64,000 bases of DNA. Source: Microtetraspora malaysiensis. Its GTDB lineage: Bacteria > Actinomycetota > Actinomycetes > Streptosporangiales > Streptosporangiaceae. The stretch is taken from contig NZ_BBYJ01000012.1 in the NCBI RefSeq assembly GCF_001528665.1, positions 184,812 through 248,811 of the forward strand, given 5' to 3'. The notes beneath the pieces were generated by a model that saw nothing but the letters and a program-made list of their open reading frames with translations, was not told the origin of the DNA and did not search any database. The translations under genes and the position numbers were made by a program. This document shows positions 1-6,454 of the stretch, piece by piece. Each line of letters starts with the position of its first letter. Position 1 is the first letter of the stretch.

Positions 1-320
1 GTCGGGGGCACGATCACGGTGCCGCCGTGCCGGACGGCGACCAGCGCCGCCATCTCGATGTCCTCGACGGTGAGGACCAGCGCCACCATGTCGGGACCCG
101 CGGCGTCGACGGGAAGGCGCGGCGCGCCGGTCACGGCGTCCATGAGCGAGCGCTCGAACAACGACAGCAGGCCCTGGTCTCCGAGGTCCCAGTGGGCGTA
201 GGGCCCGTCTGTCGTCCCCTTGGTCAGGTGCGCGCCGAGAACGCCGGTGAGCAGGCCGTCGTAGAAGCGGAGGCATTCGGCGAAACGGGTGACCAGCAGG
301 CGGGGATAGAGAGCGTCCAC
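1..320 (-). CDS. VOC (glyoxalase/bleomycin-resistance fold) protein, 3'-truncated by window edge
   Basis: Reading left from a GTG, the first 106 residues are visible (start MDALYPRLLVTRFAECLRF). The opening beta strand, the RFYDGLL segment and a second half-module around VALVLTVEDIEMAA match the paired beta-alpha-beta-beta-beta modules of the vicinal-oxygen-chelate superfamily. Members are metal-dependent dioxygenases, glyoxalases or drug-binding proteins, and the substrate cannot be inferred here. The gene is divergent from a MarR-type regulator across about 50 bases that hold a perfect palindrome, so it is probably that regulator's target. The C-terminus lies outside the window. Confidence 0.75.
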   Translation of the reverse strand, partial: MDALYPRLLVTRFAECLRFYDGLLTGVLGAHLTKGTTDGPYAHWDLGDQGLLSLFERSLMDAVTGAPRLPVDAAGPDMVALVLTVEDIEMAALVAVRHGGTVIVPP

Positions 321-329
321 GAGAATTCC

Positions 330-343
330 TTGGTAAGAACCAA
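330..343. promoter_or_regulatory. Perfect palindrome between VOC and MarR genes (candidate operator)
   Basis: TTGGT-AAGA-ACCAA is an exact inverted repeat in the 51-base gap between the divergent VOC and MarR genes, in an AT-rich patch unusual for this GC-rich window. Its placement over both likely promoters fits an autoregulatory operator. That role is inferred from position and symmetry only. Confidence 0.45.
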
Positions 344-371
344 TAATTTACAGTGCCCTATAGTTAGCCTT

Positions 372-833
372 GTGAGCGACGTTCCGCAACTCCCCCCGTC
401 CTTGCTGGACATCACCGTCTTCCTGCTGTCGAAGGTCGGCGTCGCGGGCCGCCGCCGCATGGGCGACGGGCTCAAGGCGTACGGCATCGGGCTGTGGGAC
501 CTGGCGGTGCTCGCCGCGCTGCGCGATTTCGGGCCCGCCTCGCAGGGCGATCTCGGGGTCCGGCTGGGGATCGACCCGAGCGACCTGGTGGCGGTGATGG
601 ACACGCTGGCTCCGCGCGGCCTGGTCGAGCGCACCCGCGACCCCAGGGACCGGCGGCGCTATTCGGTCACCATCACTTCTGCGGGTGTCGCCCTACTCGA
701 CGAGGCGCTGGTCGCGGCGGCCGGGGTGCGCGACGACGTGCTGGCGGCGCTGGACGAGCGGGAGCGGGCACTGCTGCACGACCTGCTCCGCAAGGCGTTC
801 GCCGGCATCGAGCCACGCGCCCGCGCGACCTGA
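372..833 (+). CDS. MarR-family transcriptional regulator
   Basis: 153 residues from a GTG start (MSDVPQLPPSLLDITVF). The reading frame stays open far upstream, but that part would read through the divergent promoter region and looks non-coding. The protein has the MarR winged-helix layout: helices around YGIGLWDLAVLAALRDFG, recognition region LGIDPSDLVAVMDTL, then the wing with the family signature DPRDRRRYSVTIT. It probably represses itself and the divergent VOC gene through the palindrome at 330-343. The ligand is unknown. Confidence 0.85.
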   Translation: MSDVPQLPPSLLDITVFLLSKVGVAGRRRMGDGLKAYGIGLWDLAVLAALRDFGPASQGDLGVRLGIDPSDLVAVMDTLAPRGLVERTRDPRDRRRYSVTITSAGVALLDEALVAAAGVRDDVLAALDERERALLHDLLRKAFAGIEPRARAT

Positions 834-875
834 CCAGGGCTATGATGCGCGAGATCGTTAATGGGAGGTGACCTG

Positions 876-1394
876 ATGGCCGGACGCTCGCAGGCGAAGG
901 GACAGCCGCGCCTGTACGTGTGGATGATCGTGCTGGCCGCCGTGGTTCTTGTCGCGGACCAGCTCTCGAAGATCTGGGCGGTTTCCGCCCTCTCCGGAGG
1001 AGAACGCGTCACGGTGCTCCCGCGACTGCTTGAGTTCCGCCTGCTGTACAACCCCGGCGCGGCGTTTTCCTTCGCGACGGAGGCGACGCCGGTGTTCGCC
1101 GTGGCCGCGGCCGTCGCGGTGGCCGGCATCCTGTACGCGGGGCGACGGCTGCGCTCGGCCGCCTGGACCTACGCGCTGGGCGGGATGCTGGGCGGTGCGA
1201 CGTCCCATCTGCTCGATCGCCTCGCGCGCTCTCCCGGGTTCGGCCGAGGCCATGTCGTCGATTTCATCGACTATGGCGGCCTCTTCGTCGGCAATGTCGC
1301 CGACATCGCGCTCACAGTGAGCTGTGCTCTGCTCGCACTGCTCACTCTGCGTGGAATCCCCCTCGGGGCCGAACCCGTCAACCAGCGTCTCTGA
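876..1394 (+). CDS. lspA: Signal peptidase II (lipoprotein signal peptidase)
   Basis: 172 residues. This integral-membrane aspartyl peptidase cleaves the signal peptide of diacylglyceryl-modified prolipoproteins, for example the ABC binding proteins in this window. There are four hydrophobic segments. The family motifs are present: VADQLSKIWA near residue 25, YNPGAAF, and the two catalytic-Asp blocks LLDRLAR and GNVADIAL. The ATG at 876 is preferred over an in-frame ATG at 861 because GGGAGGTG at 863-870 sits correctly upstream of it. The gene stands alone downstream of marR, with a possible -10 box TATGAT at 841-846. Confidence 0.93.
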   Translation: MAGRSQAKGQPRLYVWMIVLAAVVLVADQLSKIWAVSALSGGERVTVLPRLLEFRLLYNPGAAFSFATEATPVFAVAAAVAVAGILYAGRRLRSAAWTYALGGMLGGATSHLLDRLARSPGFGRGHVVDFIDYGGLFVGNVADIALTVSCALLALLTLRGIPLGAEPVNQRL

Positions 1395-1438
1395 GAGTTC
1401 CTAACAAAATTGTCTTGAGCACAACCTGTGGAAGTGGA

Positions 1439-2632
1439 TCAGATCGAACGATCGTCCGCGCCCAGCGTGATCGCCGCGGCAATGGTGATGGCGGCTGAGG
1501 TGATCGCCGCTGTCGCAGGCCAGCCGAACCGCTCGACGGCCGTAGCGCCGAATGCCGTCCCGAGGCTTCCGCCGACAAAGTAGACGAGCATGTAGGCGCT
1601 GTTGAACCGCGCGGGTGCTGCGGGGTCGATCGCGAGGATGATGCTTTGATTCGCGACTTGTGCAGCGAACAGTCCTGCGTCGAATAGCGCCAGACAGGCA
1701 AAGGCCGCGGCAGCACTCGGGAGGGCGAACCCGACGATCGCCGCCGCGGCTCCGGCGATCACCAGACCTACGAGGATCACGCGGCGCGCGCCCACGCGAT
1801 CGGTATACATGCCCGAAACCCGGGTGGCGAGAATGCCGAGGAGTCCAGCAAGCGCGTACATACCGATACGCTCTGCCGAGTACGAGTAAGGGGGCTCCGA
1901 GAGCGCTACCGCCAGCCCAGCCCACAGCGCACAGAACGCGAAGAACCACAGGGCGCCACGGGTAGCGGCCACCCGCAACGCCGTGTACCGGACGAACAGA
2001 CCCGGAATCGACCTCAGCGTGGCGAGATAACCACGCTCGGCTCCTCCCCGGGTGCCCGGGACCAGCAGCAGCAAGCCCACCGCGACGGCCGCACAGGCCG
2101 CGGCGAACACCATGAGCATGCCACGCCAGCCGATCACCTCGGCAAGCCAGCCGCCGACGATCCGGCCGACGAGGATCCCCGCCGATATTCCGGCCGTCAC
2201 GATCCCCAGCGTCGCCGCTCGCCGATGCGGGGACGCGAGCCGGCCGACCACCGAGCTGAGGCCCGCGCCAACTGCCGAGCAGGCCCCGATCACGCCGATC
2301 GCCGCCCCCAACGCCCATACGTTGCCGACGACAGCACTCAAGAGCAGGGCAGCCGCCAGGCCGCCGACCTGCGCCGACAGCACCCGCCCCGGAGGAAATC
2401 GGTCGACCAGAGGGACAAGCAGACCGAGTCCAACCATGTACCCCATCGGCCCGCACGCAAGCGCTACCCCGACCGCAGTGAGCGAGGCGTCCAACGAGTT
2501 CGCCACATCGGCGATCGCCGGCTGCAACGGGTAGATCGTCGCTGTCCCGAGCGCAGCCGCAAGCGACATGAACCAGACGACAGGATCGGGCAATTGGCGG
2601 TGCTGATCGACACCGGCGAAATCAGTTTTCAC
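1439..2632 (-). CDS. MFS transporter
   Basis: 397 residues from a GTG start (MKTDFAGVDQHRQLPDP). About twelve hydrophobic segments in two halves and a Major Facilitator loop-like segment near DRFPPGRVLSAQVGG after the second helix indicate a proton-coupled small-molecule exporter or importer. The frame remains open upstream, but the hydrophobic core starts only after DPVVWFMSLAAALG. It is divergent from the phosphotransferase gene and convergent with lspA. The substrate is unknown; drug or metabolite export is only the common role of this subfamily. Confidence 0.83.
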   Translation of the reverse strand: MKTDFAGVDQHRQLPDPVVWFMSLAAALGTATIYPLQPAIADVANSLDASLTAVGVALACGPMGYMVGLGLLVPLVDRFPPGRVLSAQVGGLAAALLLSAVVGNVWALGAAIGVIGACSAVGAGLSSVVGRLASPHRRAATLGIVTAGISAGILVGRIVGGWLAEVIGWRGMLMVFAAACAAVAVGLLLLVPGTRGGAERGYLATLRSIPGLFVRYTALRVAATRGALWFFAFCALWAGLAVALSEPPYSYSAERIGMYALAGLLGILATRVSGMYTDRVGARRVILVGLVIAGAAAAIVGFALPSAAAAFACLALFDAGLFAAQVANQSIILAIDPAAPARFNSAYMLVYFVGGSLGTAFGATAVERFGWPATAAITSAAITIAAAITLGADDRSI

Positions 2633-2787
2633 GCGCCAACCGTAGGAAGCATCGGTGCAACGATGCTGGCAGGAAACAGACGTTAATGTCGGCAAGGACC
2701 GTCCGCGCGCGGCCCTTCGCCGATCAAGGCCGCCCCGCCTTTGGGACGATACGAACAACGACTCTGTCTCTCTTCCGGCGAGGGAAA

Positions 2788-3636
2788 ATGGACTCCTTGG
2801 CGTACGTCGAATCACCCGAGCCCCATCCCGAGATCCCGCTCGCCGGCGGGGACGTCACCGAAGGGGTCGTGCGCGTCGGCGACACGGTGCGCCGTCAGAT
2901 CGGCCCCAATGCCCCGCTCGTCCACGCGTTGCTGCGCCACCTGGAGGAGGTCGGGTTCGCGGGCGCGCCGCGGCTCCTCGGCATCGACGCGGCCGGGCGT
3001 GAGGTGCTGACCTTCGTTCCCGGCGAGGTCGCCGGACGGCCGAGGCCGGCGTGGATCGCCGATGAGGAACGACTGGCCTCCGTGGGACGTCTCGTCCGCG
3101 ACTACGACGACGCCGTCGCGGGTTTCGTCATGCCGGAAGGGGTTCGGCCCGGCTACGGGTTCTCGGAGCAGCCCGGCATGCCGCCCGCGCCGCCCTACCC
3201 GGCCGAGGTGGTGGGGCACATGGACTACACGCCGGACAACATCGTTTTCCGGGACGGCAGGGCGGCCGCGCTGATCGATTTCGACGTCGCCAAGCCGGTG
3301 GCCAGGGTCGATGAGGTGTACAACGCGATGCTGTACTGGGCGCCGCTGTGCGACCCGGCCGACGCCGACCCGCTGCTGCGGGAGGTGGACATGCCGCGTC
3401 GCTGCCGGATCCTCGCCGACGCCTACGGGATGTCGGACGCCGATCGCTCCCGCCTCATCGAGGTGGCCGTGATCCGGACGCGGCGGTCGTGGTTCTCGAT
3501 GAAGCAGGCCGCCGAGGAGCAGGGCGGCGGCTGGGCGAGAATGTGGGACGCGGGCATCGGTGACCAGATCGAACGGCGTGCGGCATGGCTGGAACGCAAT
3601 GCCGCGGCCATCGACGCGGCGCTGAACGCGCCCTAA
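2788..3636 (+). CDS. Aminoglycoside phosphotransferase (APH)-fold kinase
   Basis: 282 residues. The eukaryotic-type kinase fold of the APH/choline kinase group is shown by the catalytic block GHMDYTPDNIVF (Brenner motif HxDxxxxN) near residue 147 and the metal-binding block ALIDFDVAKP about 20 residues later. A weakly conserved N-lobe precedes them (VRVGDTVRRQIGPNAP). The ATG is chosen because the conserved N-lobe begins just after it. Members phosphorylate antibiotics, macrolides, homoserine or other hydroxyl metabolites. Nothing nearby fixes the substrate, so resistance should not be assumed. Confidence 0.85.
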   Translation: MDSLAYVESPEPHPEIPLAGGDVTEGVVRVGDTVRRQIGPNAPLVHALLRHLEEVGFAGAPRLLGIDAAGREVLTFVPGEVAGRPRPAWIADEERLASVGRLVRDYDDAVAGFVMPEGVRPGYGFSEQPGMPPAPPYPAEVVGHMDYTPDNIVFRDGRAAALIDFDVAKPVARVDEVYNAMLYWAPLCDPADADPLLREVDMPRRCRILADAYGMSDADRSRLIEVAVIRTRRSWFSMKQAAEEQGGGWARMWDAGIGDQIERRAAWLERNAAAIDAALNAP

Positions 3637-3768
3637 CCCGGACAGGTTCTCGGCCGGTCAGCGGCCGGTGGCGGCCACCAGGCGGCTTTGCCGTCGTCGG
3701 GGCGCAGGCTGTGGTGGCGGATGGCGGATGGCGAGCATCTCGGCGACCAGGACGAGGCCGGCGCCGAC

Positions 3769-3798
3769 TTGACTCTCACATTGATGTGAACCTATACC
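3769..3798 (+). promoter_or_regulatory. Promoter with long spacer and central palindrome (MerR-type), apparently leaderless
   Basis: A -35 box TTGACT (3769-3774) and a -10 box TATACC (3793-3798) are separated by 18 bases. Inside the spacer is a perfect 14-base palindrome TCACAT-TG-ATGTGA (3776-3789). A palindrome filling an over-long spacer is the signature of MerR-family activator sites. The -10 box ends ten bases before the hydrolase ATG, so the transcript would have little or no leader. No merR gene is visible in this window. Confidence 0.5.
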
Positions 3799-3808
3799 GT
3801 CCTGCGAC

Positions 3809-4375
3809 ATGACGACTGAAGCAACCCGGAAGAAGGCCTGGATCTTCCACGGCTACGCCGCGTCCCCCGAAGATCACTGGTTCCCCTGGCTGGCGAAAGA
3901 ACTTGACGCTGCGGGCATCCCCACCACGATCCCCGCACTTCCGGCCGCAGAAGACCCGGACCCCGTCCGGTGGGTTGACGCCGTACGAGCGACCGTGGGG
4001 CAGCCCGACGAGGATTCGATCATCGTCGCGCACAGTTTGGGCTGCCTGACCGTGCTGCGGCATTTGAGCACGCTTTCGGGTCCCTGGCGGCTCGGTGCCC
4101 TCGTGCTGGTCTCGGGATTCGTCGACCGCTTGCCCGCACTCCCGAGCCTGGACTCCTATATCGAGAGCGGCTGCGACGTACAGGGGCTCGGGGACCACGT
4201 CGGTCGACTGACGCTCATCCGGTCAGACGAAGACCCGTTTGTTCCGACCGGCCACACCGACCGCCTCGCGCGTCTGCTCGGCACCTCCGCGCGGGTCGTT
4301 CCGGGAGCCGGCCATTTCCTCGCTTCCGAGGGCATCACTTCGCTGCGCGAGGTCCTCGACGCCGTCACGCCGTAA
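3809..4375 (+). CDS. RBBP9/YdeN-type alpha/beta hydrolase
   Basis: 188 residues, the usual size of the small RBBP9/YdeN serine hydrolases. It starts WIFHGYAASPEDHWFPWLA, carries the nucleophile elbow IIVAHSLGCLTVLRHL (Ser near residue 75), an Asp in RSDEDPFVP and a His in VPGAGHFLASEG. It is probably a cytosolic esterase of unknown substrate. It sits directly behind a MerR-type promoter and is followed by a strong hairpin terminator, so it is a single-gene unit. Confidence 0.87.
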   Translation: MTTEATRKKAWIFHGYAASPEDHWFPWLAKELDAAGIPTTIPALPAAEDPDPVRWVDAVRATVGQPDEDSIIVAHSLGCLTVLRHLSTLSGPWRLGALVLVSGFVDRLPALPSLDSYIESGCDVQGLGDHVGRLTLIRSDEDPFVPTGHTDRLARLLGTSARVVPGAGHFLASEGITSLREVLDAVTP

Positions 4376-4394
4376 TCGGTGGTCGAGAAGTGCG

Positions 4395-4420
4395 GCCCGC
4401 CCGGCAATCGCCGGGCGGGC
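4395..4420 (+). terminator. Strong hairpin after the small hydrolase gene
   Basis: A perfect 11-bp stem (GCCCGCCCGGC / GCCGGGCGGGC) with an AATC loop lies 20 bases after the hydrolase stop. There is no clear U-tract, which is common for GC-rich actinomycete terminators. It separates this gene from the downstream cysteine hydrolase. Confidence 0.7.
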
Positions 4421-4467
4421 TCCGCTTCCCTGCCGGTAGCCCGATTCGGCTCGCTACGATGCCGATC

Positions 4468-4980
4468 ATGGACAAACTGAATCCCCGCCGCACCGCATTG
4501 CTCCTTATCGACCTGATGACGCGCATCGTCGAGCAGCCCACGGCACCACATTCCGGACCCGCCGTGGTCACCCGCTCCCTTGCTCTCGCCGACGCGATGC
4601 GAAAGGCGGGCGGTCTCGTCGTCTCCGTGCGGGTCGAGCGGCCAGGCGTCGCGGAGCAGCCACCGGGCAGCGAGCTGGTGGAAGGGGTGTCCGGCGACCT
4701 GGAGATCGTGAAGCGCACCTGGGGCGCGTTCCACAACACCGGGCTGGAGGAGGCGTTGCGTGAGCGCGCCGTCGACACCCTGATCATCACCGGGATCGCC
4801 ACGAACTTCGGCGTCGAACAGACCGCCCGTTTCGCCGACGAGTTCGGCTTCACGGTGATCGTCCCCGAGGACGCGGTCACCGCACTCGACGCGCACGCCC
4901 ACGAGTTCGCCTTCGACTACGTCTTCCCGCGTATCGCCACCGTCCGCACGACCGCCGAGGTCGTGGCAGCGCTGGACTGA
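4468..4980 (+). CDS. Isochorismatase-like cysteine hydrolase
   Basis: 170 residues. The fold is recognised by the N-terminal Asp block RRTALLLIDLMTRIV, a Lys in EIVKRTWGAF and a later block TLIITGIATNFGVEQTAR. In this last block the usual cysteine of GxxTxxCV is replaced by phenylalanine (ATNFGVE), so catalysis may follow isochorismatase-type (non-Cys) chemistry. An in-frame ATG nine bases upstream is the alternative start. TACGAT at 4455-4460 is a possible -10 box that would give a leaderless message. Confidence 0.8.
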   Translation: MDKLNPRRTALLLIDLMTRIVEQPTAPHSGPAVVTRSLALADAMRKAGGLVVSVRVERPGVAEQPPGSELVEGVSGDLEIVKRTWGAFHNTGLEEALRERAVDTLIITGIATNFGVEQTARFADEFGFTVIVPEDAVTALDAHAHEFAFDYVFPRIATVRTTAEVVAALD

Positions 4981-5305
4981 GACAAGGACGAACCCGAGGT
5001 TGATTTCAACGGGCACCCGCCGGGCACGTGCGCCCTGGCGGGGGCCGAGTTTGGGCTTCCGGCCGCCGGCGTGGCAGCGGACAGCGCGCGTGGCGGGGCG
5101 GGGCGGGGCGGAGTGATATTTGTCCGGAAATTTCGGGTCGTCCGATATGTCGAATCCGGGAAGCATTCCGGGCATCCGGGTAATTCAAATTTCCTCTGAA
5201 TCAGGGCACCCAGAATCGCGAGGTCACCCTCTCATCGGACGGCGGGGGTGACGGCGTCCCCGCTCGGCGATACGGCCGGGCCGAGCGGATCACCGGGGTG
5301 ACCTG

Positions 5306-5334
5306 CGGAGAGCTCCGCCGGCGGGAGCTCTCCG
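5306..5334. repeat. Perfect 11-bp inverted repeat (hairpin)
   Basis: CGGAGAGCTCC and GGAGCTCTCCG pair perfectly across a 7-base loop. No T-run follows on either strand. It could terminate upstream transcription or form a structured leader element; the sequence does not decide. Confidence 0.5.
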
Positions 5335-5416
5335 GGGCCGGAGGCGAAGGGGAAACGCCGAGTTTCCATCACGAAGCGCACCATACATATGGCGGCATTC
5401 ATAGGGGAGATCTCAT

Positions 5417-5446
5417 CTGGCACGCGGACTGACCGGACGTTACGAT
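5417..5446 (+). promoter_or_regulatory. Candidate sigma-70-type promoter for the methyltransferase gene
   Basis: CTGGCA (5417-5422) and TACGAT (5441-5446) are 18 bases apart. The predicted transcription start falls at an in-frame GTG (5452), so a longer leaderless product is possible beside the ribosome-binding-site-led start used here. Confidence 0.4.
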
Positions 5447-5490
5447 CACCCGTGAAAATCCTCCGGACCGGCGAACGAAAAGGTGGTCAC

Positions 5491-6315
5491 GTGACCGAAC
5501 GGAACGCCTCCCTGCCGGAATTCACCGCGAAGACCGCCAATCTCGCTCGTATGTACGACTATTTCCTCGGCGGAAAGGACAACTTCGCGGTGGACCGCGA
5601 GGCGGCCGAGGCGATCATGGAGCTCATCCCCGAGGCGCCGGCGCTCGCGCGGGCCAACCGCGCCTTCCTGCGCCGGGCCGTCGGCTTCCTGACGGCCGAG
5701 GGGATCGACCAGTTCATCGATCTCGGTAGCGGCCTGCCCACCGGCGGCAACGTCCACGAGGTGGCCGGGGAGACCAGGCCGGCCGCCCGGGTCGCCTACG
5801 TCGACAACGATCCCGTGGTCGCCGCGCACGCGCGCGCCCTGCTGGAGGGCCGGGGCTCCACCGTGTTCGTCCACGCCGACCTGCGGCAGCCGGAGACGAT
5901 CCTCTCCTCCCCCGAGCTGACCCGGGTGATCGACCTGGACCGGCCGGTCGCGGTGCTGCTGGTGTCGATCCTGCACTTCCTCCAGAACGCGGACGACCCG
6001 TTCGGCGTGGTCCGCGCGCTCCGCGAGCGGGTGGTGCCGGGCAGCTACCTGGTCCTCACCCACGGCAGCGGCGGGCGGGAACCCGATGCGGAGGAGAGCG
6101 TGCGCGAGATCTACCGGGGGTCGTCGGTGGCCGGAGCCGTCGACCGCAGCCCGGCCGAGATCATGGCGTTCTTCGACGACTTCGAACTGGTGGAGCCGGG
6201 GCTGGTCGAGTGCTCCCGCTGGAGGCCCGAGCCGCGGGATCGGGCGGACGGCCCCGGGCTGCCCGGCTACCTGCTCGCCGGGATGGGCCGCAAACCGGGG
6301 GTCATGGCCGGCTGA
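5491..6315 (+). CDS. SAM-dependent methyltransferase, DUF574/PF04672 family
   Basis: 274 residues. The actinomycete-expanded DUF574 family is recognised by ARMYDYFLGGKDNFAVDREA near the N-terminus, then QFIDLGSGLPTGGNVHE as the SAM-binding loop and ARVAYVDNDPVVAAHAR carrying the acidic ribose-binding position. Genomes of this group often carry dozens of copies and the physiological substrate is unknown. The GTG preceded by AAAAGGTGG is preferred; a leaderless GTG 39 bases upstream (5452) is in frame. The gene is monocistronic. Confidence 0.88.
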   Translation: MTERNASLPEFTAKTANLARMYDYFLGGKDNFAVDREAAEAIMELIPEAPALARANRAFLRRAVGFLTAEGIDQFIDLGSGLPTGGNVHEVAGETRPAARVAYVDNDPVVAAHARALLEGRGSTVFVHADLRQPETILSSPELTRVIDLDRPVAVLLVSILHFLQNADDPFGVVRALRERVVPGSYLVLTHGSGGREPDAEESVREIYRGSSVAGAVDRSPAEIMAFFDDFELVEPGLVECSRWRPEPRDRADGPGLPGYLLAGMGRKPGVMAG

Positions 6316-6454
6316 TCCGGCGACCGGAATGGAATTTTGTGCGTTTCCGGGAAATATGTACCGCTCCCGGCACGCAAGATCTGTAAAGTGCCTACCAAAC
6401 TGATGTCCGCGTGAAACGGGTCGTGACGCGGAACGCGTCGCTGCTGAGGTGGGC

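Larger units (their letters stand above)
4981..5490. other. 510-base gene-poor region upstream of the methyltransferase
   Basis: I recognise no conserved gene. It contains a short G-rich run of repeated GGGGC units near 5095-5113, an 11-bp perfect hairpin (5306-5334), a promoter just before the methyltransferase, and a doubtful leftward 45-codon frame (5369 to 5232, MEDRR-like start METRRFPFASG) without a ribosome-binding site. Confidence 0.5.

Noticed and set aside
2686..2787. N-terminal extension of the phosphotransferase from the upstream ATG
   Set aside because: The added residues (MSARTVRARPFADQG and on) are Arg-rich, match nothing in the kinase fold and would read through the divergent promoter region.
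5095..5113. Repeated GGGGC units resembling a G-quadruplex or CRISPR-like repeat
   Set aside because: Only a few G-tracts in direct succession in a GC-rich gap; no spacers, no cas genes and no conserved context.
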